NCBI RefSeq assembly: GCF_018531465.1
Contig: NZ_JAHDTF010000043.1
Coordinates: 1-64,000, forward strand
Reading direction: 5' to 3'
Length of the DNA stretch: 64,000 nt
From: Sphaerisporangium fuscum
GTDB lineage: Bacteria > Actinomycetota > Actinomycetes > Streptosporangiales > Streptosporangiaceae
The translations under genes and the position numbers were made by a program. A model generated the notes under the pieces. It saw only the letters and a list, made by a program, of their open reading frames with translations, ran no database searches and was not told where the DNA came from. Of the stretch, positions 22,703-34,028 are shown one piece after another; positions within the stretch are counted from its first letter, which is position 1; every line of letters begins with the position of its first letter.

Positions 22703-24745
22703 TCAGCGCGGCAGGCGGGTCACGTAGACGCGCCTGGCCTCGTCGATGAGGTCGAGGTGGTCCTCGAGCTGTTCCTTGGTGTCCAGGCGCGCCCGCGCGC
22801 GGATCAGCTGCTCCAGCAGCTCCAGCCACGACAGGCACCAGCGCAGGTCCTCCTCCCGGGCCACCCGCCGGCCGCGCACGTCGACGTACACCGGGCTGGT
22901 GTGGGCGAAGACGTGGCTGTAGAGCGAGCGGGGGTGCGGTCCCCCGTCGGCGATCGCGACCACGTACGTCGGCGCGCCGGCGGTGAACTCGGCGCAGATC
23001 TCCCCCGGCGGCCCCTCGGCGAGCAGGCCGTCCGCGGTGTGGATGGCGAGCCGCTCGACCTCCGGGCCGATCACCCTGGCCGTCACGCTCACGCGGTCCC
23101 CCGGCGCGAGGTCGACGGTGTCCCCCGGCTCGTGGCCGTTCACCAGCAGCTCGACGAACGGGCCCGTGGTGGCGAAGGTGCGCCCGCGGCGGACCGCCTC
23201 GGCGTAGGAGGCGGCGGTGAGGGGGCCGGTGACCTTCGCGTAGGTGCGCTCCCAGCCCGGCGGGCCGGCGACCATCTCCATCCGCTGGCGGGTGAACGAC
23301 AGCATCGAGTCGGTGCCGGCGACGGCGGCGAGCCGGTTGCCCGCGCCGAGCAGCCGGCGGTAGACGGCGGCCGACCCGGCGGCGGAGGCGTAGTGCAGGA
23401 TCTCCATGCCGTCGACCAGGCCGAGCGCGGCGTCCACGACGGCGGCGCGGGCCGAGCACTGGGGCCGGCCGGTGCCGAAGATGTCGCCGGGGTCCTCGAT
23501 GGGCGACTTGAAGGTGTGCGCGTAGCCGACGAGGGCGCCCAGCGCCTTCAGCTCCTCGCACACCCTGCCGCTCGGCGGCCAGTCAGGGGCGCCGCCGAAC
23601 CCGCTGTGGTACCGGCCCGGCGCGGCGGTGAGGCCGAACGCGTGGAGGTGCCCGAGCAGGTCGTTGCGGTACTCGACGCCCATGCGGGCGACGTGCGTGG
23701 CGTCCGACCACGGCAGGTCGCGCCCCGCCCAGTGCTCCAGCGCCTCGCGGTCCAGCACGCGCGTCCCGGCGACGTTGGCGGCGAGCAGGTTGAGCACGTG
23801 CAGGTCCTCGCCGTGCTGCGCGGCGGCGGCCATGCCGGGGGTCGCCACCACGTCCCCGACGAAGTTGAGGTGGACGTGCAGGTCCCCGCCGTACCAGCCC
23901 TCGGCCGCCGCGTCGTACAGCCGGTCGGGAGTGAGCCGGACCAGGGTCACGTCGGAGGGGGCGGGGGTGACCGCGCGTTCGGCGAAGTCGTATTCCATGC
24001 CGCGCGTCACTCGCACGGTCAGCGGCTCGGCGGGCACGTCGAGCACGACGTCGTCGCCGTGGAAGTACGGCACGCCGTGGTGGTCGCGCCTCGGCGGCGC
24101 GCCCTCGGGGTACCAGCCCTGGCCGTCACCGCTCCACACGCTCCACCGGCACGGGAACCCGGCGCGCAGCCGCAGCCGCGCCGCCGGGGCGGGCCGGGTG
24201 AGCCCGGACAGTTCGACCCGGGCGAGGTCCCCTCGGAGGGTGGGCACGGTGACCTCGGTGGCGGTGTCCAGGTCGATCAGGCGGGCGCCTCCCGGGGCGA
24301 GCCGGTACGTCCGGTCGCCGGCGCGCACCTCGGCGGCCGAGGGGCGGGCGTTGTCGACCAGGAGGGACAGCGGCACCGGGCGTTCGTCCAGCACGGTGCG
24401 CGCAGCGCCGTCCAGCCGGTGCCCGGCCTCCGTCAGCCGCAGCACGGCGAGCCCCTCGGGCGGCTCCCCGCCGCGACCGGCGAGCGCGTCGCGCAGCACC
24501 TCGTCGAAGTCGAGCTCCAGGACCCGGGTCTCGAGGTCGGCCTGGTCGCCGTCCGGCAGTTCCGCGCGGGCGCGGGCGAAGGCCGCGCCGGAGAACGTCT
24601 CCTCGTCCAGGAACCGCGACAGGCTCATCGACCTGACGTACGGGGTCGCGGGCTCGCCCCAGCTCATGCCGTGCTCGGCCAGCGCTCTGCGGTACCCCTC
24701 GAGCGCCTCTGCCACGGCCTGCGGAAGCATCCGGTCGTCGTGCAC
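22703..24745 (-). CDS. CehA/McbA-type (PHP-like) metallohydrolase with extra N-terminal domain
   Basis: A 680-residue protein. Residues 1-88 match the small paralogue; residues about 90-270 look like beta-rich carbohydrate-binding modules (WSVWSGDGQGWYPEG, VPAEPLTVRVTRGMEY). The C-terminal half has the CehA/McbA pattern, with metal ligands in GDLHVHLNF, a His in VLNLLAANV/HLHAFG, VGYAHTFKSP, and AVAGTDSML with the ligand Asp. Known members include carbaryl hydrolase CehA, but many act on unknown phosphoesters or amides. The start is GTG 24745 with AGGAGG 5 nt upstream. No signal peptide, so it is cytoplasmic. Confidence 0.8.
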   Translation of the reverse strand: MHDDRMLPQAVAEALEGYRRALAEHGMSWGEPATPYVRSMSLSRFLDEETFSGAAFARARAELPDGDQADLETRVLELDFDEVLRDALAGRGGEPPEGLAVLRLTEAGHRLDGAARTVLDERPVPLSLLVDNARPSAAEVRAGDRTYRLAPGGARLIDLDTATEVTVPTLRGDLARVELSGLTRPAPAARLRLRAGFPCRWSVWSGDGQGWYPEGAPPRRDHHGVPYFHGDDVVLDVPAEPLTVRVTRGMEYDFAERAVTPAPSDVTLVRLTPDRLYDAAAEGWYGGDLHVHLNFVGDVVATPGMAAAAQHGEDLHVLNLLAANVAGTRVLDREALEHWAGRDLPWSDATHVARMGVEYRNDLLGHLHAFGLTAAPGRYHSGFGGAPDWPPSGRVCEELKALGALVGYAHTFKSPIEDPGDIFGTGRPQCSARAAVVDAALGLVDGMEILHYASAAGSAAVYRRLLGAGNRLAAVAGTDSMLSFTRQRMEMVAGPPGWERTYAKVTGPLTAASYAEAVRRGRTFATTGPFVELLVNGHEPGDTVDLAPGDRVSVTARVIGPEVERLAIHTADGLLAEGPPGEICAEFTAGAPTYVVAIADGGPHPRSLYSHVFAHTSPVYVDVRGRRVAREEDLRWCLSWLELLEQLIRARARLDTKEQLEDHLDLIDEARRVYVTRLPR

Positions 24746-24750
24746 GTGGA

Positions 24751-24876
24751 CCTCCTGTGACGGAATGTGCCGCCATGGTCACATCCACGCAAGCCGTCGA
24801 TTTCCGGGGGCGAGCGCGTCGGAGGACTTTTCTTCCACTCCGGATGACCTGTCTGCACAGGCGAGTAATTCCTGCG
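24751..24876 (-). promoter_or_regulatory. Leader of the metallohydrolase gene, copy 2 of a duplicated regulatory region
   Basis: A dyad TGTGCCGCCATGGTCACA (24766-24783) lies 20 nt from the GTG start, and CAGGCGA (24858-24864) lies 113 nt upstream, at the same places as in copy 1. The start-proximal 38 nt align without gaps. The dyad arms are TGTG/CACA with a conserved ATGGT centre. It is likely the common operator or promoter. Confidence 0.65.
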
Positions 24877-25031
24877 GTTTGTCAGTACGATTCCCCCGAT
24901 CACCCTGTAGATCGGTCCAAAACGGCGAGATCAGCTGTCGGCCGCGGCGTCGCTCGTGCTGGCCGCGGGCAGGATCCGCGACTGCTGCGGTTGCTGCGAC
25001 CGCAACTGAGGCGGGCGGGAGCGCCGGGGGC

Positions 25032-25628
25032 TCACGAGAACAGCTGGTCCAGGTGGCGGTCGAGCAGGCGCAGGGCCTCCTCGGGGGTGTGGACCTCCAG
25101 TAGGACGTAGGTGGTCAGGCCGTCGACCAGGGCGATCAGCAGCATGGCCTCGTCGTCGGGGTCGCGGTGCGGGGCGATCTGCCCGTTCTGGACGGCCTCG
25201 CGCAGGCGGCCGGCGATGAAGGCCCGCAGCGCGGGAATGCCCTCCTTCGCGGTGGCCCTCAGCCGCTCGTCGTGGACGGCGCGGATGAAGTAGGCGATCT
25301 GCACGAGGATGCCCGAGCGGCTCTTGTCGTCCAGCGGCAGCATCTCGGCGAGCGTCTCGCGCACCACCTCGCGGGGCGAGGGCGAGCCGCTCAGCGCCCT
25401 GATCCGCGCGATCACACGGCGTTCGGACAGCTTGCCGATGTGGTCGAGGGCGAAGACGAGCATCTCGTCCTTGGTCGTGAAGTAGTGCTGCAGCCGTCCG
25501 AGCGAGATCCCCGCCTCCGCCGCCACGTCGCGCAGGCTCGCGCTCTCCAGGCCGCGCGTGCTGGCGATGCGCCACAGCGCCTCGGCGATCTGCTGCCTCC
25601 GCTCGTCGTGGTCGACCTTCTTGGGCAC
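25032..25628 (-). CDS. TetR family repressor (BetI-like C-terminal domain)
   Basis: A 198-residue protein. Helix-turn-helix: RRQQIAEALWRIASTRGLES, then GISLGRLQHYFTTKDEML, where RLQHYF is the form seen in BetI-type TetR proteins. The C-terminal domain (TYVLLEVHTPEEALRLLDRH) also fits TetR_C_6/BetI. The start is GTG 25628. It is divergent from the PH-domain operon, and a 15-bp inverted repeat pair spans the gap (25643-25692), so it probably represses both. BetI proteins sense choline; here nothing choline-related is nearby, so the ligand is open. Confidence 0.88.
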   Translation of the reverse strand: MPKKVDHDERRQQIAEALWRIASTRGLESASLRDVAAEAGISLGRLQHYFTTKDEMLVFALDHIGKLSERRVIARIRALSGSPSPREVVRETLAEMLPLDDKSRSGILVQIAYFIRAVHDERLRATAKEGIPALRAFIAGRLREAVQNGQIAPHRDPDDEAMLLIALVDGLTTYVLLEVHTPEEALRLLDRHLDQLFS

Positions 25629-25642
25629 CCGTCACCCTTTCA

Positions 25643-25692
25643 CAAGTCAGTTGTATTGCTATAGTCGTGCCGTATTTAATACAGATGACTTG
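25643..25692. promoter_or_regulatory. Long inverted repeat in the TetR / PH-protein gap
   Basis: CAAGTCAGTTGTATT (25643-25657) is repeated in inverted form as AATACAGATGACTTG (25678-25692), 13 of 15 positions matching, around a 20-bp AT-rich spacer. This is unusually AT-rich for the window. One arm faces each divergent gene, so a TetR dimer pair or two dimers could repress both promoters. Confidence 0.65.
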
Positions 25693-25733
25693 GAAAGTCT
25701 AACCGGACGCCGGACCGCGGCGAGGACGAGGAC

Positions 25734-26255
25734 ATGCCCATGACAGAGCACCTGCCGCCGAGGCTGCGGCCTCCGCGCCACAAGGCCGACCCCCTGGCCC
25801 GGCGCTGGTGGACGGCCCAGGCCCTGCTGACCGTGACGGCACCGGCGACGCTGACCGGCCTCGCCCTGTTCGTACCGGCGCTGCTGTTCTTCCCCGGGGC
25901 GCTGGTCTGGCTCGGCCCGCCGCTCGCGCTGCTGGTGGCGCCGGCCCTGGCGTACGCGCTGGTCATGCCGTCCTGGCGCTACAAGGTGCACGGATGGGAG
26001 CTCGGCACGCTGGCGGTGTACGCGGCCAGCGGGTGGTTCTGGCAGAAACGACGCATCGTGCCGCTCTCACGCGTGCAGACCGTCGACACCGTCCGCGGGC
26101 CGCTGCAGCGCTCCTACGGGCTCGCCACCGTCACCGTGACCACCGCTTCGACGCACGGCGACGTGAAGATCGCGGGCCTCTCGGACGCCGACGCCGAGCA
26201 CCTCGCGCGGCGCATCGGCGAGGCCGCGCAGTTGGTGCCCGGGGACGCCACGTGA
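25734..26255 (+). CDS. Bacterial PH-domain membrane protein (YdbS-like)
   Basis: A 173-residue protein with two hydrophobic helices (about residues 30-80: LTVTAPATLTGLALFVPALL, then LVWLGPPLALLVAPALAYAL) and a C-terminal bPH_2 domain (YKVHGWELGTLAVYAASGWF, then KRRIVPLSRVQTVDTVRGPL, ATVTVTTASTHGDVKIAGL). The 'RIVPLSRVQTV' pattern is diagnostic. Such proteins pair with a larger YdbT-like partner to form membrane complexes of poorly known role, sometimes linked to antimicrobial stress. It overlaps the next gene by GTGA, so translation is coupled. Confidence 0.88.
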   Translation: MPMTEHLPPRLRPPRHKADPLARRWWTAQALLTVTAPATLTGLALFVPALLFFPGALVWLGPPLALLVAPALAYALVMPSWRYKVHGWELGTLAVYAASGWFWQKRRIVPLSRVQTVDTVRGPLQRSYGLATVTVTTASTHGDVKIAGLSDADAEHLARRIGEAAQLVPGDAT

Positions 26256-27832
26256 GCGAGTACCTCGCGGACCGGTCCGCGAACGTGAAAGAGACCGCCG
26301 CGGCACCGTGGCGCGGCCTCGATCCCCGGACGATCGCCGTCCACTGCTCCTGGCTGGCCGCGCCGCTCGGCTCCCTCGCCCTGACCGCCGCGGCCTCGGG
26401 CGGACGGCTCGGGCCCGGCGAGTGGATCACCGTCGCGTCGATCGGTGTCGCGTTCTCCGTGGTCACCGCCCTGGGACTGGTGCGCCTCGCCCGCACCCGG
26501 TACCGCGTGACGGAGGACGCCTTCGAGGTCCGGACCGGGCTTTTCGTGCGGAGGTACCGGTCGGTCCCGCTGAACCGGATCCGCGGCGTCGACCTGACCG
26601 CGAACCCCGTGCACCGGCTCTTCGGGCTCGCCGTGCTGCGGGCCGGCACCGGGGGCGGCCCGGGCTCCGGCTCGGGCGAGCTGGCCCTGGAGGCGCTGTC
26701 CCGGCCCGCCGCGGAACGACTGCGGGCCGAGCTGCTGTCCCGTGCCGGCGTGGCGGCGTCGGCGGACCCGGTCGTCTCGGTGCTCGACCCGCGCTGGACG
26801 CGGTACGCGCCGCTGACGTTCTGGGTGTTCGGCGGGGTGTTCGTGGTGATCGGCACCGCGTACCGGATCCTGCACGACCTCGGCGTCGAGCCGTGGCGCA
26901 TCCCCGTGGTCCGGCGTGCTCTCCTCACGCTGGGCGGGGTGTCGCCGTGGACGGTCGTCCCGGTGTCCGTCGCGCTGATCGCGGTCGTCGGGTCGGTGGG
27001 CGCGGTCGTGCTGTACGTGGAGAACTGGTGGCGGTTCCGGCTGGAATGGACCGACTCCGGGACGCTCGCGGTACGCCGGGGGCTGCTGACGACGCGGTCG
27101 GTGTCCATCGAACGCGCCCGGCTGCGCGGGCTGGTTCTGCGCGAGCCGCTGCTGCTGCGCGCGGCCGGCGGCGCGACGCTGAAGGCGGTCGCCGGCGGGC
27201 TCGGCGACGCGGACGAGAACCGCCGCCGCAGCGCTCTCCTCCCCCCGGCGCCGCGCGCCGAAGCCCTGCGCGCCGCGGCCCGTGTGCTCGCCGGGCCTGG
27301 ATCGGCGCCGGAGCCGCGCCTCACCGCCTCGCCCCTGGACGCGCCGCGTCTGTCCCCGTTGGACCGTCCGCGGCTCACCGCGCATCCCGCGGCCGCGTTC
27401 CGGCGGCGGGTGCTGCGGGGGATGATTTTCGTCGTGCTGCCCGTCACCGCGGCCCTCGCCGTGCCGGGCGTCCTGTTCACGACGGTGCTGGTGCACTGCG
27501 CGTGGGTCTTCCTGCTGGTGGGCACGCTCACGACGTTCTGGCTGGCCCGGGACGCCTACCGCGCCCTCGGCCACGGCCTGGACGGGCCGTATCTGGTGAC
27601 CCGCTCCGGCACGTTCAGCCGCGACACCGTGGCGTTGCGGCGGGACGGCATCGTGGCGTGGACCTTCTCCAGCTCGCCGTTCGCCCGGCGCGCGGGCCTG
27701 GTCACGCTGACGGCCGCCGTCGCCGCCGGAGAGAACGGCTACCGCGTACCGGACATGGCAGAGCGGGAATCGGCGCGTCTCGCCGAGACGGCCACCCCCG
27801 GAATCCTCACCGAGTTCCTCGAACGGGCCTGA
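26252..27832 (+). CDS. Bacterial PH-domain membrane protein (YdbT-like, three PH modules)
   Basis: A 526-residue membrane protein. Three bPH_2 modules alternate with helix pairs: YRVTEDAFEVRTGLFVRRYR with SVPLNRIRGVDLTANP; LAVRRGLLTTRSVSIERARL; and YLVTRSGTFSRDTVALRRDG. About six transmembrane segments lie between them (near 35-75, 190-245, 390-430). The GTG at 26252 overlaps the stop of the YdbS-like gene. The length and layout match YdbT partners. The frame is also open upstream to 25808, but that part overlies the first gene. The pair probably forms one membrane complex under TetR control. Confidence 0.88.
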   Translation: MSEYLADRSANVKETAAAPWRGLDPRTIAVHCSWLAAPLGSLALTAAASGGRLGPGEWITVASIGVAFSVVTALGLVRLARTRYRVTEDAFEVRTGLFVRRYRSVPLNRIRGVDLTANPVHRLFGLAVLRAGTGGGPGSGSGELALEALSRPAAERLRAELLSRAGVAASADPVVSVLDPRWTRYAPLTFWVFGGVFVVIGTAYRILHDLGVEPWRIPVVRRALLTLGGVSPWTVVPVSVALIAVVGSVGAVVLYVENWWRFRLEWTDSGTLAVRRGLLTTRSVSIERARLRGLVLREPLLLRAAGGATLKAVAGGLGDADENRRRSALLPPAPRAEALRAAARVLAGPGSAPEPRLTASPLDAPRLSPLDRPRLTAHPAAAFRRRVLRGMIFVVLPVTAALAVPGVLFTTVLVHCAWVFLLVGTLTTFWLARDAYRALGHGLDGPYLVTRSGTFSRDTVALRRDGIVAWTFSSSPFARRAGLVTLTAAVAAGENGYRVPDMAERESARLAETATPGILTEFLERA

Positions 27833-27908
27833 GCGGCCCCCACCGCGTCGGCGCGGGGGAGAAACCCGACCCGCGGCGACGGGGTTCTCGCGATGACTAC
27901 GGGAGGGG

Positions 27909-28878
27909 TCAGGGGGTGTGGTGGGTGAAGGTGGACAGGAGGCGGTCGGCGGCGAGGGTGGGGGTCAGGGTGCCCTCGAGGACGTCGCGTTCCAGCTGGG
28001 CGGTGATGGCGGCCACCTCGGGGTCCTGCTTCAGCCGGGCCAGCAGGCGGTCCTGGACGAGGGTCCACATCCAGCGGACCTGCTGGCGGCGGCGCCGGGC
28101 GGCGAGTTCGCCGGAGGCCTCCAGGAGGTCCTGGTGGCGGGCGATCTGCCGCCACAGCTCGGCAAGGCCCGTACCGGTGAGGCCGCTGCAGGTCAGCACC
28201 GGGGTGTCCCACGAGCCGCCGCCCGCGCGCAGCAGCCGGAGCGCGCCCGCGAGCTCGCGGGCGGCCTTGCGGGCGTCCATCTCGTGGGAGCCGTCGGCCT
28301 TGTTGACCGCGATGACGTCGGCCAGCTCCAGCACGCCCTTCTTGATGCCCTGGAGCTGGTCGCCGGTGCGGGCCAGGGTGAGCAGCAGGAAGGTGTCGAC
28401 CATCTCGGCGACGGCGGTCTCGGACTGCCCGACGCCCACGGTCTCGACCAGCACGACGTCGAACCCGGCGGCCTCGACCACCACCATCGCCTCGCGGGTG
28501 GCCTTGGTGACCCCGCCGAGGGTGCCGGAGGTGGGCGAGGGCCGGATGTAGGCGTTGGGGTCGGCCGCCAGCCGTGACATGCGGGTCTTGTCGCCGAGGA
28601 TGCTGCCCCCGGTGCGGGTCGAGGACGGGTCGACGGCCAGGACCGCGACCCGGTGTCCCTCCCCCGTCAGGTGGACGCCGAGCGCGTCGATGAACGTCGA
28701 CTTGCCGACCCCCGGCACGCCCGTGACGCCGACCCGGCGCGCCTTGCCCGACAGCGGGGTCAGCTCGACCAGGAGCCGCTGCGCCAGCTCACGGTGGTCG
28801 GCGCGGCTGGACTCCACCAGGGTGATCGCCCGCGCGATCCAGGCGATGGACCCTTCGCGCACCCCCTGGACGTAGTCC

Positions 28879-28892
<14 letters not shown>
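27909..28892 (-). CDS. meaB: Methylmalonyl-CoA mutase-associated GTPase MeaB
   Basis: A 327-residue G3E-type GTPase of the ArgK/MeaB family. P-loop [15 protein letters not shown]; the MeaB-specific blocks [20 protein letters not shown] and [19 protein letters not shown] as guanine-specificity motif. MeaB protects the mutase and gates delivery of adenosylcobalamin to it. It overlaps the mutB stop by 14 bp and is the last gene of the mutA-mutB-meaB operon, so it is co-transcribed with its client enzyme. Confidence 0.95.
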
Positions 28893-31064
<2,172 letters not shown>

Positions 31065-31068
<4 letters not shown>

Positions 31069-32882
31069 TCGCTCACTCCCAGGTCGTCGAAGGTCGTGCG
31101 CAGCACCTCGAGGGCGTCGCATCCGGCGTAGAGGTTGGCGTCCACGCCATCATGGTCCCCCTTCCCCGCCAGCCAGATCCTTCTCGCCCCGGCCCGGCGC
31201 AGCTCGGCCGCGACGGCCGCGGCGTGCTCGCCGTACAGCTTGTCACTGGAGCACAGGCAGGCCACGGTGGTGCCGCCGCGGCGGAAGGCGGCGGCGATCT
31301 CGGCCGGGTCCGTCGAGGGCCCGCTGGTGACGGTGGCGATGCCGCCCGCCTGGAAGAGGTTGGCGGCGAACGAGGCCCGCGCGGTGTGCGCGGCCACCGG
31401 TCCGATCGTCGCGAGGAAGACCTCCGGGCGCGGCTCGGCGCGGTCGGCGCGGTCGCGCAGGGCCTCGAACTCCTGGGCGTAGTGGACGCGGGGCAGGCCG
31501 CCGCCGGGTGGCTCGGGGGCGGGCTCGCGGGCGGGGCGGCGCTCGTCGAGGTGCGGGAACTCGCTGACCCCGGTGATCGGATCCTTGCGGCGGGCGACGG
31601 CGCGGGCCCGGCGCGACCAGGTGGCCGAGAGCCGCTGGGGGATCAGCCGGTCGAGGGCCGCCTCGACGCCGCCCGCGCGCTCGATCTCCTGGAACCACTC
31701 CCAGGCCTTCTCGGCGAGTTCGGCGGTGAGCCGCTCGACGTACCACGAGCCGCCCGCCGGATCGGCGACCCTGGCGACGCCGGCCTCCTCCACCAGCAGG
31801 CTGTGGGTGTTGCGGGCGATGCGCCGGGCGAAGGCGTCGGGCAGGCCGAGCCGGGCGTCGAACGGCTGGACGGTGACGGCCTCGGCGCCGCCGACGCCCG
31901 CGCCGAAGCAGGCGAGCGTGGTGCGCAGCATGTTCACCCAGGGGTCGCGGCCGGTCATCATCGCCGAGGAGGTGACCGCGTGCTGGGTCTGGCCTCCGCT
32001 GCCAGGCGCACCGCAGGCCTCGGCGACGCGGGCCCACAGCAGCCGCGCGGCGCGGAACTTCGCGATCGTGAGGAACTGGTCGGCCGTGGCGGCGTAGCGG
32101 AACTCCAGCTGGCCGAAGGCGTCCTCCAGCGGCAGGCCGGCGTCGGTGAGGGCCCGCAGGTAGGCGACCCCGGTGGCCAGGGAGCAGCCGAGCTCCTCGG
32201 CCTCGCCGCCGCCCGCGTCGTGGTACGGCGTGGCGTCCACGGTGATCGCCCGCAGCGAGGGGACCTCCAGGGCGCGCCGGGCCAGGCCGGCGACCGTGGA
32301 CGGCGGGAGCACGACGCCCGTCCTCGCCCGCAGGCCGATCGGGTCGGCGCCGAGGTTGCCGCCCGCCGGCGCGACGCCTCGCTCCTCGGCGAGCCGCAGG
32401 AAGGCGTCGGCGGCCTCGGCGGTGCGCGCCCCGGCGTCGAGGACGACGGGGGCGAGGTCGAGGTAGACGCCGTCGAGCACCCGGGGCAGGGCGGCGGGGT
32501 CGAGCCCGCCGTCGCCGAGGACCAGCCACAGGGAGGTGACGCCGTTCTCCAGGTCGGCGAGCACGGCCTCGCGGAACACCTCGGGGTCGGGGTGGGCGTG
32601 CCGCTGGCGGACGTCCCAGCCGGACGGCACGGACCCGGCGGGGCGGGCGCCGCGGGTGTAGGGCGCGAAGCCGGGCAGGCCGGGATCGCCGGGCAGGTCG
32701 GCGGCGTCGTACAGCGGCGCGACGGGCACGCCGTCGTGGGTGGTGAAGGCCAGCGCCTCTTCGGGGGAGTCGACGTCGGCGCCCGACCTGCGCAGCACGC
32801 CCACGGCGAGTCGCCGCCAGTCTTCCCGCGTGACCGGCGGGAAGTCGGCGGCGGTCTGGAGTTCCTCAGGCTGCACGGTCAT
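31065..32882 (-). CDS. mutA: Methylmalonyl-CoA mutase small subunit
   Basis: About 605 residues. It has the mutase TIM-barrel fold ([46 protein letters not shown]-like segment) and a degenerate C-terminal B12-like domain lacking the Asp-x-His-x-x-Gly motif, which is the hallmark of the non-catalytic partner. The start [10 protein letters not shown] at 32882 is preferred; the frame to 33092 lies over intergenic DNA and the next gene's end. It heads the mutA-mutB-meaB operon. Confidence 0.94.
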
Positions 32883-32991
32883 GTCCCGGATGGTAGGCGC
32901 TGCCGTACCAGAACAATACTTCGGGGCCCCCGAACGCCCCGGCGCGCCCGTGCTTGATCGCCTCGCTGCGCTCGGCGGCGAGGAGCGCGGG

Positions 32992-33771
32992 TCAGGTGAT
33001 GGGGGCCTCGAAGGAGGCGTTCCAGGTCGCCTTGTCGACGACGCCGTCGTCCTTGAGGTTCTCCTGCTGCTGGAAGCCGACGCAGACGTCACGGGACTGC
33101 GGCCCGTAGGCGCCGTCGACGTCGAGGGTCCAGCCGCGCTTCTCCATCTGCGCCTGCCAGGTGCGCACGTCGTCGCCGCGCATGATCGGCGGGTACTTCA
33201 GCGCCCGGCCGGGCCACTGGGGGTGGGTGGACGGCGGCCCGGGCGGCGTCGGCTGCCGGTCGCCGGGGCGCGGGGCGCCCTTCTTCACCCAGGCGTACAG
33301 GGCGTCGCCGGGGCAGTCGGTGGAGTACCCGTCGCGGTGGCCCTTGATCTCCTTGCCCGCTCCGCCGTGCTCGCGCAGGTAGTCGACGGCGTCGAGGATG
33401 CCGTGGAGCATGGCGTCCGGCGGCTGGACCAGGCCGGAGTTGCCGACCAGGCCGAGCACGGCGTAGTGGCCGGAGTTCAGGCCGGGGCCGTTGGCGGCGG
33501 GCAGGTGGCCGGGGCCGCGCCCGACGAAGACCTTGCGGTGCGGGCAGGCGATCATCGAGTAGCCGATGTCCAGCCAGCCGTTTCCATCCATGTGGTAGTT
33601 CTGGATGGATTTCACCATCGCGACGCACTTGGTGTGGTCGTTCACGATCGCCGGCTCGACCCGGCCGCCCGTGTAGTGCACCTTCACGCCCTTCGTGGAG
33701 GTGAGCGTCGAATAGGAGCCGCGCGGGGCACGGGCGCCCCACTCTTTGCGCGACACGAGGTCGATGGCCAC
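32992..33771 (-). CDS. PGRP-type N-acetylmuramoyl-L-alanine amidase with peptidoglycan-binding domain
   Basis: About 259 residues. The amidase_2/PGRP domain (residues about 5-170) shows GVKVHYTGG (zinc His), IGYSMIACPHRKVFVGRG, and IKGHRDGYSTDCPGDALY with His and Cys ligands. A PG_binding_1-like domain follows a Pro-rich linker (PRPGDRQPTPPGPPST), with IMRGDDVRTWQAQM and GAYGPQSRDVCVGFQ. The GTG at 33771 has GGAG 6 nt upstream; an ATG at 33846 lacks one. Neither start gives a signal peptide. It may be released by lysis or exported by a leaderless route, or be a phage-type endolysin. Confidence 0.83.
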   Translation of the reverse strand: MAIDLVSRKEWGARAPRGSYSTLTSTKGVKVHYTGGRVEPAIVNDHTKCVAMVKSIQNYHMDGNGWLDIGYSMIACPHRKVFVGRGPGHLPAANGPGLNSGHYAVLGLVGNSGLVQPPDAMLHGILDAVDYLREHGGAGKEIKGHRDGYSTDCPGDALYAWVKKGAPRPGDRQPTPPGPPSTHPQWPGRALKYPPIMRGDDVRTWQAQMEKRGWTLDVDGAYGPQSRDVCVGFQQQENLKDDGVVDKATWNASFEAPIT

Positions 33772-34028
33772 GAACTTCTCCAAGGGGGAACGAACATTCC
33801 GGACGACGACCCACTGTCCCCGCACCGGGTCTCCAAACCGGCCCATTGCGGATCGCAGCGGATCGAATCCGCTTGGCTAACCCTAACCGGGGATTCATCC
33901 CGCATCAGGCGGTTTGCGGATGTGCGTTCCCTGAACAACAGCTGAAGACCGGCTCTATACCCTGATTTGCGCGGTCAGCGGGGGAAAACCCTTGGACGGC
34001 ACCCCGCTCCGGACTGAATCATGAATAT

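Noticed and set aside
25808-26251. Upstream extension of the YdbT-like gene
   Set aside because: It overlaps the YdbS-like gene in another frame and is noise; the GTGA overlap at 26252 is the natural start.
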